Assembly (NCBI RefSeq): GCF_003217475.1
Contig: NZ_QJSP01000012.1
Location: 1 to 64,000, forward strand
DNA length: 64,000 nucleotides
Reading direction: 5' to 3'
DNA from: Williamsia limnetica
Lineage (GTDB): Bacteria > Actinomycetota > Actinomycetes > Mycobacteriales > Mycobacteriaceae
Shown here piece by piece: positions 1 to 7,989 of the stretch. The notes below the pieces were generated by a model. It made no database searches and was not told the DNA's origin. It saw only the letters and a list, made by a program, of their open reading frames with translations. Each line of letters begins with the position of its first letter. Positions within the stretch are counted from its first letter, which is position 1. The position numbers were made by a program, and so were the translations under genes.

Positions 1-521
1 AGGTCGGGGTCGCGGAGCATGATCATCGTGTCGACCATGTCGCGGATGCGGTTTTTCGACCATGATCCGCGGCGGCGTAGTTGTTCGGCGATGTCGCGGT
101 CGATGTCGGCCATGTGCTCGGTGCCGTCGATGAGGTCGGTGCGGGAGACGATCTCGGCGATGTGGTGGGCTGCGACCTGTCCTCCTTTGAGCAGTTGTTT
201 GACGTGGGGGAGACGGTCGCGCAGGGCGAGGGCGCGGGTGAGGTAGTTCTCGGCGCCTTGTTGGGTGATCTGTTGGGCGGCGGCCAGTTGCGCGGCGCAG
301 ACCGCGAATGGGTCGACGGCCCGCAACCCGACCGGGCTGTCTTCTAGGGGTGCGACGACGAGGCGGTGCAGCTGGGCGGCGCTGTCGTAGCGGACCCATT
401 CGAAGTAGCTTTGCGCGGCCACCGACCGTTCACAGTTGCGCAGCAACTCGTTGGGCCGCAGCCAGTTGGCGGGGCCGATACCGGCCGCCCGCTGCACTTC
501 GACATCCCCGCCCTCGAACAT
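1..521 (-). CDS. DUF222 / 13E12-repeat HNH endonuclease family protein, C-terminus outside the window
   Basis: The minus strand reads open from an ATG at 521 to the left edge (about 173 residues seen). The visible part is the helical DUF222 region of the 13E12-repeat family, which in this group normally precedes a C-terminal HNH nuclease; that nuclease part would lie beyond base 1 and cannot be seen. Many such genes occur per genome in Gordonia and mycobacteria and they are usually treated as mobile or selfish accessory genes. No good ribosome binding site precedes the ATG; an in-frame TTG at 551 is an alternative start. The family call is good; activity and completeness are unknown. Confidence 0.72.
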   Translation of the reverse strand, partial: MFEGGDVEVQRAAGIGPANWLRPNELLRNCERSVAAQSYFEWVRYDSAAQLHRLVVAPLEDSPVGLRAVDPFAVCAAQLAAAQQITQQGAENYLTRALALRDRLPHVKQLLKGGQVAAHHIAEIVSRTDLIDGTEHMADIDRDIAEQLRRRGSWSKNRIRDMVDTMIMLRDPD

Positions 522-621
522 ATGAGCGACTATGCCAGAAGGGTCGGACAATTTAATCGACGCTGGTCAGGGCATATTTGTCACAGTCACCAGAAGCGAA
601 GGGTGACGGAATGGGAGGGTC

Positions 622-831
622 CTACTGGTCCAGGACGCGTTGGACTGCCTGCGCGCTGATGTCACCGTCGACCACATGGATGCGCTCGCCCTGATGAGAA
701 CCATTGACCCAATCGCCAGAGGTCTTCCAGTCGATGATCTTGCCGTCGTTGTCGAAGGCGATGGCGGTGTAGTCGGAGTGTTGTTCGGCGAACTCGGCTA
801 TCTGGGTGGCGGTGGAGCTGAGATCAGTCAT
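622..831 (-). CDS. small hypothetical protein, 69 aa
   Basis: A 69-residue reading frame starting at ATG 831 and ending at 622. The frame is open further upstream to 927, but the sequence there is low in GC and reads like non-coding, so the inner ATG beginning MTDLSS is preferred. The product is acidic, lacks a signal peptide or membrane segment, and carries a compact stretch AFDNDGKIIDWK that could be a beta-hairpin. I do not recognise the family. It sits alone between the DUF222 gene and an AT-rich interval, with no neighbour that suggests a role. Confidence 0.5.
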   Translation of the reverse strand: MTDLSSTATQIAEFAEQHSDYTAIAFDNDGKIIDWKTSGDWVNGSHQGERIHVVDGDISAQAVQRVLDQ

Positions 832-1523
832 GAGATGGAACCTACCCATACATTGGGTGCTCGACACATGTCGGCGCATCGAATTCGATTCTGACCTCGA
901 TAAATCGCGCACTCGCCAATCTGTCATATCGAAAATGGAACACCTTATCGCTTGAGCAATGAGGGCAGAGATTCCAATGGACGGTCGTTCAGGGAATTAT
1001 CTTTAATAAGCCTAACAAATAAACTATTCACGAGTCCTTGACCGTTAAAGTGTGCGCTTATGTGCTCCCTGAGGGCACGTTCAGCTGAATTCGGATGCAA
1101 TAGTTGCGGACGTTTTCTCGGACTCCAACGCCGACCTGCGATGAATTCATCTACGGAACAAATCTGTACAGCAATCATGACCTCGAACTGCGTCGATGCG
1201 AAAGATTGAGGCCAGATTTTCTCGGTAAAGGCGTAGTAGTAGAAGTGATGACGATTCTCCAATTGGCTCGCCATAAAGACCCATTTGGCGTAGGGTCGGC
1301 ATCGAATTGATAATTGCTGTTGAATTTGTGTAACGCCGGGCTCCCCGCGGGCGACATTCCCGGCGAGATACATGTGAACCGCTTCGGATTGAGTTCTTGC
1401 TAACCGATGTGGGGACCATCGTCTGGTGCGAATTCCGCGGCAGGGGGGTCGGATATTCACGTTGACCTCACCACCAATCCGATGCGGCTTGAAGGGCCGC
1501 CAGAGCTTTGTGAGGTTGAAGAC
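832..1523. other. AT-rich intergenic interval before the SipW operon
   Basis: About 690 bases without a convincing gene. The part from about 945 to 1330 is markedly AT-richer than the rest of the window. The right end (about 1460-1523) should hold the promoter of the SipW-type operon; a TTGACC hexamer lies near 1462 but no convincing -10 follows, so no promoter is called. Confidence 0.5.
945..1373 (-). CDS. possible ORFan in AT-rich stretch (weak)
   Basis: An open minus-strand frame of about 142 residues from ATG 1373. The product has an aromatic-rich middle (HHFYYYAF) and a basic patch RRWSPRKRPQ, and matches nothing I recognise. The DNA is clearly poorer in GC than its surroundings, and a second long frame overlaps it, so coding is uncertain. 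No clear ribosome binding site is visible. It may be a decayed or transferred gene, or not a gene at all. Confidence 0.25.
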   Translation of the reverse strand: MYLAGNVARGEPGVTQIQQQLSIRCRPYAKWVFMASQLENRHHFYYYAFTEKIWPQSFASTQFEVMIAVQICSVDEFIAGRRWSPRKRPQLLHPNSAERALREHISAHFNGQGLVNSLFVRLIKDNSLNDRPLESLPSLLKR

Positions 1524-2060
1524 ATGAATCGAAACGCCAAAGGCGCTCTCGCTGCCGGAGCTGCTGTCGTCGTCCTGCTCGGCGGTGCGGGTTCGTACGC
1601 ACTATGGAGTGACTCGGGCACCAACACCCCGGGGAACGTGAGCACCGGTGAGCTCGACCTGACGGCCCAGGGGACGCCATCGTGGACCGATGTGTCGACG
1701 ACGGGGATCGTCGGCGGTACTGCGGTCGATCCGACGACTGACCTGCTGGTGCCGCTGGACACCTGGGAGTACACCTCGACATACACAGCTATTGCGACCG
1801 GCAAGAACATGGAGGCAGAGGTCACTGTCGATCCTGGCACCGCGGGGACACCGCCAACGGGCGTGACGGTGACCCCGGTCGCCACTGTCGACGGCACCCC
1901 GGCACCCGGCGGTAGCACCGTCACCATCACCCCCGGCGCACCCCACACCGTCGTCGTGAAGGTCACGGTCGCGTTCGCCGATGTTGGCGGCCAAACCAGC
2001 CAGAACGAGGCCGTCGACGTATCCGGGATGTCGGTGAACCTGAATCAGGTTCGTTCCTGA
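1524..2060 (+). CDS. exported protein with SipW-type alternate signal peptide (TasA/RER_14450-like)
   Basis: A 178-residue exported protein that opens an operon of substrates and signal peptidases. The N-terminus has a charged MNRNAKG start, a hydrophobic core at about residues 8-26 and then the hallmark ALWSDSG, the motif of SipW-dependent (alternate) signal peptides, followed by a spacer ending in GELDL. The rest is Thr/Val/Pro-rich and beta-structured with no cysteines, fitting a surface or matrix protein. ATG 1524 was chosen because the hydrophobic segment should be N-terminal and a GAGG lies about 9 bases upstream; the frame is open further left. The next gene begins 2 bases after the stop, implying co-transcription. 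Family resemblance is clear; a fibre-forming role like Bacillus TasA is inference. Confidence 0.78.
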   Translation: MNRNAKGALAAGAAVVVLLGGAGSYALWSDSGTNTPGNVSTGELDLTAQGTPSWTDVSTTGIVGGTAVDPTTDLLVPLDTWEYTSTYTAIATGKNMEAEVTVDPGTAGTPPTGVTVTPVATVDGTPAPGGSTVTITPGAPHTVVVKVTVAFADVGGQTSQNEAVDVSGMSVNLNQVRS

Positions 2061-2062
2061 CG

Positions 2063-2641
2063 ATGTCCTGGTCGGGTACGACCCGGCTCGTGGTCGTAAC
2101 AGTATTGAGTGCGGTCGCCGCCCTGTCCCTGGCGGCAGTGCGGTCGACCGACGCTCTGTGGACCGACAACGCCTCCACCGACAGCGCGACGGTGACAACC
2201 GGCCAGCTCAAGCTGTTGGCAGGCAGTGGGTCCGGGTCGATCTACCAGTTCGCGGGACTCAATGGGGCGGGAATACTCCCCGGCGACCAACGCCAGGCCC
2301 CGTTGGCGATCACCAATGGTGGTAGCACCCCCCTGCGGTATCGCCTCAATGCTGCCGGCCCACAAGTCAGTACGCCCGGCTCGGGCGTCACGTTGTCACT
2401 GTCCGGGACCGTCATGGCCGTCGGCAGCACGTGCGGCATCGGGACACTGCCCGGTGCCGCGGCGTTCACGACGTTCACCACAAGCGCTTCCGGTACGGCC
2501 GCCAGCAGTCCCTGGCGTTCGCTGGCAGAGGGGGCGACAGAGACCTGGTGCATGAGGAGCACGCTGCAATCGGTCACCGGAACCGGGTCAGCGACCTACA
2601 CAGTACTTTTCGCCTTCGGGTCAGAGCAGAGGCGAACATGA
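2063..2641 (+). CDS. second exported SipW-type signal peptide protein
   Basis: A 192-residue exported protein. It has an N-terminal hydrophobic segment at about residues 8-26, then DALWTDNAS, the same ALW-T/S-D signature as its neighbours, then a beta-rich body. The stretch GILPGDQRQAPLAITNGG resembles the camelysin/TasA-type beginning of the mature domain. Two cysteines in the second half (STCGIG and TWCMRS) may form a disulphide outside the cell. Its stop overlaps the start of the downstream signal peptidase (ATGA), so the two are probably translationally coupled. Function as a surface or matrix component is inferred from family and context. Confidence 0.77.
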   Translation: MSWSGTTRLVVVTVLSAVAALSLAAVRSTDALWTDNASTDSATVTTGQLKLLAGSGSGSIYQFAGLNGAGILPGDQRQAPLAITNGGSTPLRYRLNAAGPQVSTPGSGVTLSLSGTVMAVGSTCGIGTLPGAAAFTTFTTSASGTAASSPWRSLAEGATETWCMRSTLQSVTGTGSATYTVLFAFGSEQRRT

Positions 2642-3222
2642 CCTCGAAACAGTCGGATTCGCACACCGCCACCCAAGACACCCCGCACAGAACCGGACCG
2701 CTGTGGTGGGCGTTCCAGGTCATCACGTGGGTACTCCTGCTGGCCCTGGTGGGGATCCTTCTCGTGACAATCGTCGTACCGAAGATCGCGGGGGCGCAGC
2801 CGTATACGGTTCTCACCTCGTCGATGAAGCCGGAATATCCGCCGGGGACACTCATCGTGGTCCGCAAGGTCGATGTGTCGACCCTCGAGATTGGTGATGT
2901 GGTGACCTACCAGATTCGTTCGGGTGAACCCGCAGTCGTCACCCATCGCATCGTCGGATTCAATTTCGACCAGCAAGGCAACAGGCTCCTCACGACGCAG
3001 GGCGATGCAGTCGCGGTCCCGGATGCACAGCCGGTGCGGCCGGCGCAGATACGAGGGGAGTTGTGGTACTCGATCCCGTACCTCGGTCACGTGAACAATT
3101 GGATCAGCGGCTCGACGCGACTGGTCGTTGTTTACGCAGTCGCTGCAACCCTCTTCCTTTACGCAATCGTTCAGTTCGCGGGCTCGGTCCGCGAACGCCG
3201 CGCTTCGCCGAGCGCGCCGTGA
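2638..3222 (+). CDS. sipW: signal peptidase I, SipW/ER type
   Basis: A 194-residue membrane-anchored serine protease of family S26B. A transmembrane segment at about residues 28-48 precedes the catalytic Ser62 in TSSMKPEYPPG. The general base is His103 in THRIVG, as in SipW and the eukaryotic/archaeal SPC enzymes, where ordinary bacterial enzymes have lysine. A second hydrophobic segment lies near residues 165-185, again typical of SipW. The start ATG 2638 overlaps the upstream stop. Its obvious substrates are the alternate-signal proteins on both sides in the same operon, whose signals differ from standard Sec signals. Confidence 0.88.
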   Translation: MTSKQSDSHTATQDTPHRTGPLWWAFQVITWVLLLALVGILLVTIVVPKIAGAQPYTVLTSSMKPEYPPGTLIVVRKVDVSTLEIGDVVTYQIRSGEPAVVTHRIVGFNFDQQGNRLLTTQGDAVAVPDAQPVRPAQIRGELWYSIPYLGHVNNWISGSTRLVVVYAVAATLFLYAIVQFAGSVRERRASPSAP

Positions 3223-3794
3223 GTGCGTGGTTGCGTGCCGCGGGGTTGGTGCTGATCGGCCGCCGACTCCGCGCGGTGCTGTCGATCGGGATGGTCATCG
3301 GCATCGGCGTGGTGGGAACGCTGGCGCTGTGGTCATCGACCGTGAACACCCGGTCAGGGGAGTTCACCACCGCCACCGTCAATATCCTCGCCGACGGTGT
3401 GAAGGGCGGGTCCTTCAGCTTTGCCCCCAGTGGGATTCTCCCGGGGCAGTCGGCTGCGAAAACTGTCACGGTCACCAATCACGGGACTGCGCCGTTCAGT
3501 TACACAGCGTCGGTATCAAGTGACGACGCTCTCGGTCAGGGCGTGACGCTCACGGTGAGGTCCGAGGCGACCGCGACATCCGGCGGAATGTGCAACGGGG
3601 GAAACGTAATCACGACCAACAAACCCATCAAGAGTACGAAAGAGCCTTTTACGACTGGTCCCAGACCACTCGCGGGTGCCTCGGGCACTGAAATCCTGTG
3701 TCTTCAGTTGAACCTTCCGGACACTGCTTCGGCGGACCTTGCGGGCGTTTCGGGAAAGGTGATGTTCACCTTCGATGCCAGTGCGGGTACCTGA
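3219..3794 (+). CDS. third exported SipW-type signal peptide protein
   Basis: A 191-residue protein starting at GTG 3219, which overlaps the stop of the upstream peptidase (GTGA). The N-terminal hydrophobic segment (about residues 23-42) is followed by LALWSSTVN, a variant of the ALW-S/T-D motif lacking the acidic residue. The body carries SGILPGQSAAKTVTVTNHG, matching GILPGDQRQAPLAITNGG in the 2063 gene, so the two are paralogues. Two cysteines in the second half suggest a disulphide. An ATG lies far upstream in the same frame but inside the peptidase gene, so the overlapping GTG is preferred. Confidence 0.76.
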   Translation: MSAWLRAAGLVLIGRRLRAVLSIGMVIGIGVVGTLALWSSTVNTRSGEFTTATVNILADGVKGGSFSFAPSGILPGQSAAKTVTVTNHGTAPFSYTASVSSDDALGQGVTLTVRSEATATSGGMCNGGNVITTNKPIKSTKEPFTTGPRPLAGASGTEILCLQLNLPDTASADLAGVSGKVMFTFDASAGT

Positions 3795-3795
3795 G

Positions 3796-5241
3796 ATGTC
3801 CGACCGGGTGAAGAAAGTTGCGGTCGAGATCGCGTTGACCGTCGGCGCGCTCGCCGGACTGCTCTGCGTGATCATCGCGATCGTAGGTGTCTCATTCGGC
3901 CTGTCGCCGTTGATCTTCCGTTCGGATTCCATGTCACCGGCGATCGACGTCGGCGACGTGGCGATCTCCCGTTCCATACCCGCCGCCGACGTTGCGGCCG
4001 GGGACATCGTGAGTGTCTCGCGTCCGGACGGCACCCGCATCACCCATCGGGTGGTGTCGATCGATGCGCACGTCGGTAATTCCACCACCATGACCCTGCG
4101 GGGTGATTCGAACAACGTCGACGACCCGCAGCCGTACACCGTCACCACCGTCGACGAGATCCTCTTCCACATCCCCAACCTGGGCTACGTCCTGAGCTGG
4201 TTCGCCAATCCGTACTCGTGGGCTCTTGCAACGTTGTCCACTCTTGGACTGTTGTGGCTGGCGTTCCGACCAGACAAGCTGTTTCGTAAGACAAGCTCTG
4301 GTAGGCATGCAGTCTCGTCGCCGGTGCGCTCGCGCGGCACCGCGGTGGCCGCGCAGGCAGTGATTGCCGCGATCGTGGTTGCGGCAGCTGTCGTGGGCTT
4401 CGAGCGAACCCATGGCACTCTCGCTGCGTTGACCGACTCCGCGACAGCCTCTGGTTCGGTGTCAGCAGGTCGGCCGATCGTACCGACGGGCTTGACATGT
4501 AGGACGCAGGGCTCCAGCGCGGTGCTGTCATGGCAAAACCCGGCCGCGCAGCAGACCTATAGTTATCAGCTCATCTTCGCACCTGCGGTGCTTGGCCAGT
4601 CAAAAACCGTGGTCGTGGCGCCTTCATCAAGCAATCCGGCCACATTCGCGGTAACCACCAGCTTTGCTACAGGCTTGTTGGGTCTGCTCGGCTTCTACGA
4701 TGTCGAGTTGCGAAGTAAGGTCGGCAACTTTCTGTCTGCAGGTGCGGTCACCATCCGAGTGAACGTCTTGTTGCTAAGTGTCCTATGTGGGCCGGGCACC
4801 AGTTCTCCCATAGCTCCGAGGGCCGCACCGGACGCAAAAATTTTTTCGTCTACGACACCCGCCGCCTCAACCGCATCCGACCCGGCTGGGTCGTCGACCT
4901 CCGCGGCCCCGAGCCCGAGCGCACCCGAGAAAACCACGACAAGTGTGTCTGAGCCGGCGCCGACCACATCCGTCGAGGAGACGCCCACCAGCGCGCCAAA
5001 GGTATCGACGGCCCAACCGGTCCCAGTGGCCGATGCGCCGTCGCCCGAAGGAACCTACATTGCCTCCGCCAGCGATGGCACCCTGGTCATCGAGGACAAG
5101 GAAGGTACCGAGGTGTTCCGCGCTGACGTGAATGCGGCCGGTCTGATTTGGGTGGACGACACGACGCTGAAGGTGACCGGCGACGACGGCACGGTGACCA
5201 CGGTGACCCGGGGGGAAGGCACCTGGTCCGCATCTCCCTGA
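3796..5241 (+). CDS. signal peptidase I fused to a SipW-substrate-like segment and extracellular tail
   Basis: A 481-residue protein, much longer than a normal SipW. Residues 1-165 form an ER-type signal peptidase: membrane segment at about 9-33, catalytic Ser45 in SDSMSP, His84 in THRVV, the GDSNNVDD box at 103-110 and a second membrane segment near 141-157. A further hydrophobic helix at about 183-201 is followed by LAALTDSATASG, which mimics the ALW-T/S-D motif of the three substrates in this operon. Then comes a fibronectin-III-like stretch (PTGLTCRTQGSSAVLSWQNP), a Ser/Thr/Pro-rich linker and a small C-terminal beta domain. So the enzyme appears to carry its own substrate. ATG 3796, one base past the previous stop, was chosen; ATG 3775 is possible. 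Confidence 0.82.
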   Translation: MSDRVKKVAVEIALTVGALAGLLCVIIAIVGVSFGLSPLIFRSDSMSPAIDVGDVAISRSIPAADVAAGDIVSVSRPDGTRITHRVVSIDAHVGNSTTMTLRGDSNNVDDPQPYTVTTVDEILFHIPNLGYVLSWFANPYSWALATLSTLGLLWLAFRPDKLFRKTSSGRHAVSSPVRSRGTAVAAQAVIAAIVVAAAVVGFERTHGTLAALTDSATASGSVSAGRPIVPTGLTCRTQGSSAVLSWQNPAAQQTYSYQLIFAPAVLGQSKTVVVAPSSSNPATFAVTTSFATGLLGLLGFYDVELRSKVGNFLSAGAVTIRVNVLLLSVLCGPGTSSPIAPRAAPDAKIFSSTTPAASTASDPAGSSTSAAPSPSAPEKTTTSVSEPAPTTSVEETPTSAPKVSTAQPVPVADAPSPEGTYIASASDGTLVIEDKEGTEVFRADVNAAGLIWVDDTTLKVTGDDGTVTTVTRGEGTWSASP

Positions 5242-5251
5242 AACCAAAAAT

Positions 5252-5300
5252 GGTGGCTTCTGGCGAACCCGACCTGCGGGTTTGCTCGCCAAAAGCCACC
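5252..5300. repeat. 49-nt palindromic intergenic repeat, copy A
   Basis: Outer arms GGTGGCTTcTGGCGA and TCGCCAaAAGCCACC pair with a single mismatch, and an inner AACCCG/CGGGTT pair extends the hairpin. It lies between the convergent ends of the peptidase fusion gene and greA, so it probably works as a two-way terminator. Read on the minus strand it matches copy C (26793-26841) at most positions over the same 49 bases. Confidence 0.75.
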
Positions 5301-5313
5301 AAAATGGGGTCTT

Positions 5314-5808
5314 TTACGTGTGGTACGGCTCCGCGCTGACCAGCGTCACGGACACGGTGGCCCCACTGGGCACGGTGTACTTGCGGGTGTCACCGACCTT
5401 GGCGTCGATGAGCGAACCGCCGAGCGGCGACTTCGGGGAGTAGACCTCGAGCTTCTCATCTGATGAACCCTGTTCTCGGGTCGCGATCAGGAAGGTTTCG
5501 GTGTCTGACTCGTCGCCGTCGTAGTAGACCTTGACCACGGATCCGGGCAATGCAACGCCCGACTGGGTGGGGGTCTCGCCAACCTTGGCGGTGTTGAGCA
5601 GCTCCTGGAGCTGACGAATGCGGGCCTCTTGCTGACCCTGCTCGTCACGGGCGGCGTGGTAGCCGCCGTTCTCCTTGAGGTCGCCCTCTTCGCGGCGCTC
5701 GTTGATCTCGGCAGCAATCACCGGACGATTCGCGATGAGAGCGTCGAGCTCCTCTTTGAGCCGATCATGGGACTCCTGGGTAAGCCAGGTCACCTCGGTG
5801 TCGGTCAT
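5314..5808 (-). CDS. greA: transcription elongation factor GreA
   Basis: A 164-residue cytoplasmic factor that enters the RNA polymerase secondary channel and promotes cleavage of backtracked transcripts. The N-terminal coiled coil (about residues 5-75) carries the conserved [21 protein letters not shown]-type turn with its acidic tip, and the C-terminal FKBP-like half holds [18 protein letters not shown]. Length matches the family. ATG 5808 has an AGGGAG eight bases upstream; an in-frame GTG three codons earlier has poorer spacing. The equivalent gene in M. tuberculosis (Rv1080c) has the same DUF4307 and mca neighbours. Confidence 0.97.
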   Translation of the reverse strand: MTDTEVTWLTQESHDRLKEELDALIANRPVIAAEINERREEGDLKENGGYHAARDEQGQQEARIRQLQELLNTAKVGETPTQSGVALPGSVVKVYYDGDESDTETFLIATREQGSSDEKLEVYSPKSPLGGSLIDAKVGDTRKYTVPSGATVSVTLVSAEPYHT

Positions 5809-5904
5809 GCTCGTCACTCCCTCTCGTTAAATACAGCAACACGGCCCCTCTCGGGACCGTGTATCAGCCAAGAGTACCAGCACAGATGGACGGTTCTCGA
5901 ATTC

Positions 5905-6678
5905 TTATCTAATTGTGGCCGCAGTTTCGAGCGAGGAACCGTAGGTGGGCTCGCGTTTTTTCAGCCAACCGACGAACAGGTAGGTCAGTGGCATGATCGC
6001 CACCTCGACCAGCGTTTTCCATACGAAGCCGATGATCGTGTAGTTCACGAAATCCGACCAGGTCGAAATGCCCAGTGCGGTAGCGGCAATGGAGCAGAAG
6101 ACCAGCGTGTCGAAGAATTCGCCGACGACCGTCGAACCGAGTAGGCGGGCCCAGAGGTGCTTTTCTCCGGACCGTTCCTTCATTTTGACGAGTACCCAAG
6201 AATTGAGGAATTCGCCGACCACGTATCCGGCCAATCCTGCGGCGAGGAACTGTGGGACCACGCCTGCGACTGTCTTGAACGACTCCTGGCCGTCGTAGAA
6301 GTCGGCTGCGGGTAGGTGGATGGTGAGCCAGAAACAGAGGGAGGCGATGAGCAAGACGAAGAACCCGGCGAGGATCGTGCGGCGCATGGCTTTGAAGCCG
6401 TAGACCTCGCTGATCACGTCGCCGAGCACATAGGCGAGGGGGAAGAGGTAGAACGCGCCGTCGGTGACCAGGCCGTCCATGGACAGTGGGCCCAGATCGA
6501 TGTGGAGATCGGTGAACAGCACCACACCTTTGGTGCCGGTGATGTTGCTGATCATCATCACGCCGACGAAGAGGCCGACGAGCATCGGGTAGTAGTGACT
6601 GGTGATGGTGGCGAACGCCGGACCCGGTCCCTTGGCGGTGGACGGGTCCGGCTGCCCAGACTGTGTTGTTGGTGTCAT
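5905..6678 (-). CDS. queuosine precursor transporter, YhhQ/VUT family
   Basis: A 257-residue integral membrane protein of the YhhQ (DUF165, vitamin-uptake-transporter-like) family, which imports queuosine precursors such as preQ0/preQ1. Six hydrophobic segments are visible at roughly residues 30-48, 72-90, 100-120, 140-160, 185-205 and 215-240. Family landmarks include NITGTKGV near residue 46, PLAYVLGDVISEVYG near 92 and FFDTLVF near 190. The N-terminal 20 residues are polar and probably cytoplasmic. It stands between greA and a lipoprotein gene with no tgt or que gene in view, so the substrate is inferred from family alone. Confidence 0.88.
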   Translation of the reverse strand: MTPTTQSGQPDPSTAKGPGPAFATITSHYYPMLVGLFVGVMMISNITGTKGVVLFTDLHIDLGPLSMDGLVTDGAFYLFPLAYVLGDVISEVYGFKAMRRTILAGFFVLLIASLCFWLTIHLPAADFYDGQESFKTVAGVVPQFLAAGLAGYVVGEFLNSWVLVKMKERSGEKHLWARLLGSTVVGEFFDTLVFCSIAATALGISTWSDFVNYTIIGFVWKTLVEVAIMPLTYLFVGWLKKREPTYGSSLETAATIR

Positions 6679-6697
6679 GGGTGCCGATTATGGGTGA

Positions 6698-7312
6698 TCA
6701 GCACTCGCCGCGAGTGATCGCCTCCGGCAGTTCACCGAGCATGTCGACGCCGGAACCGTTCCAGTAGTAGCTCACATACACCTCTCCCTGCGGGTCGGCA
6801 TTCGGTTCATCGCCCGTGATGTAGCGGTACCGGACGTCGATTCGGTCGTCTGCCGTTGCGGCCACGGTCTGGTAGCTCAGGTTGCAGGCAGTTCCGGTTC
6901 CGAGGAACTCCCCGTCGTGGAAGAGCAGGAGTTGATACGGCGACGACACGGTCCCGCCCTGGGTGTCCAAGGTCACGTAGGTGAGCGACGCGCATGTGTT
7001 GACGTTGCTTTCCCCCTCGACCCATCCCGAGCCCGGCATGGGTGGCGCGATCTGGGCGATCGCAGAGTCGATCATCGCCGTGTCGACGTCGCACGTGGCT
7101 TGGCTCAGCGGACTGGTCGCGGGACTGTCCTGTGCTGGAGGCGACGTGATCGTGGTGGCCGAGACCTCGGTTTCCGTCAGGGTGGTGATCGCCGGCGATG
7201 CGTTGCCCTCGTCGGCGGTACCGCATCCTGTCGCGACCGCCGCAGCGATCGACGCGGCAATGGTAATCACGCAGATTCGTGTCGAAAAACGAGCATTCGC
7301 AGTGGTTTTCAT
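6698..7312 (-). CDS. LppP/LprE-type lipoprotein
   Basis: A 204-residue predicted lipoprotein. A basic n-region and a hydrophobic segment end in the lipobox-like VATGC, with the acylated cysteine at about residue 30, followed by a Thr/Ser/Pro-rich linker. The mature part (TCDVDTAMIDSAI... GSGW... CASLTYV... CNLSY) matches the LppP/LprE family of mycobacteria. ATG 7312 places the signal sequence at the N-terminus; the frame is open 14 codons further. It faces the envelope; the function of this family is not firmly known. Confidence 0.75.
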   Translation of the reverse strand: MKTTANARFSTRICVITIAASIAAAVATGCGTADEGNASPAITTLTETEVSATTITSPPAQDSPATSPLSQATCDVDTAMIDSAIAQIAPPMPGSGWVEGESNVNTCASLTYVTLDTQGGTVSSPYQLLLFHDGEFLGTGTACNLSYQTVAATADDRIDVRYRYITGDEPNADPQGEVYVSYYWNGSGVDMLGELPEAITRGEC

Positions 7313-7401
7313 CGAGCAGATCCCTTCGTTGCCGACCCACTCCCACCGTCGCAATCGACGGCGAAATAGTTAGTCACAGAAAGGTTTCGAACGGTCCGGC
7401 T

Positions 7402-7451
7402 CAGCGGACGTCGCAGGTCAGGGCCGTGGGAGCAGCGACATGCGTCCGCTG
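7402..7451. terminator. inverted repeat after the DUF4307 gene
   Basis: Nine-base arms CAGCGGACG and CGTCCGCTG, with further TCGC/GCGA complementarity inside. It lies just past the 3' end of the minus-strand DUF4307 gene. There is no U-tract, so a terminator role is only likely, not shown. Confidence 0.4.
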
Positions 7452-7481
7452 TTCACACGACAGTCGGTCGGGTCTACCGGA

Positions 7482-7910
7482 TCACGGGGCGACGAGGTAG
7501 TCAGGCACCGATTCGCTGCAGCCGTAGACCTCGCCGACGGCAGGAGCCGCCGACGTCCGGACCAGTGATGACAATGACAGTTGGGTCTGATCGGATGCAG
7601 GGATGTAGACCTCACGGCGGCCGGTTTCAGAGCCGTCTTTCGAGCGTGCTCGCAGGACGCAGGTCGCCGGCTTGCTCGGGTCCTTGCGATTCACCGTGAA
7701 TTTCACCTCGACGGTAGAGCTGTCGATGATCAGGTAGCCGCTGGCTTCCCCTGAGATGTCGGGGTCGGAAAAGCGCTGGTAGCCGATCCAGGCCAGTAGT
7801 ACGCCCGCTGCCACCACCAGCGTCGTGAGCACCACGAACCACCGGCGCCGAGATCGTGGTGAACGTTCGGAGGGGTAGCGCCCCTGCGGGAGGCTGCGAG
7901 CGCTGGTCAT
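7482..7910 (-). CDS. DUF4307 membrane-anchored protein
   Basis: A 142-residue protein with a short basic cytoplasmic N-terminus, one transmembrane helix at about residues 24-42 and an extracytoplasmic beta-rich domain with two cysteines (ATCVLRA and YGCSES). This is the DUF4307 family; the M. tuberculosis counterpart Rv1081c sits between greA and mca, as this one does apart from two intervening genes. It is divergent from mca, with about 80 bases between the starts. Function is unknown. Confidence 0.85.
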   Translation of the reverse strand: MTSARSLPQGRYPSERSPRSRRRWFVVLTTLVVAAGVLLAWIGYQRFSDPDISGEASGYLIIDSSTVEVKFTVNRKDPSKPATCVLRARSKDGSETGRREVYIPASDQTQLSLSSLVRTSAAPAVGEVYGCSESVPDYLVAP

Positions 7911-7989
7911 GCGTTCATACCTACCATGTAGAGAGAACCTGTAGGACCGGTGAGGGCGGGTCGCACGTTCGGTGGGAGTATTGAAGCCG

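Noticed and set aside
2045-2365. Minus-strand frames opposite the second exported protein gene
   Set aside because: No recognisable domain and they oppose an operon with tight overlaps.
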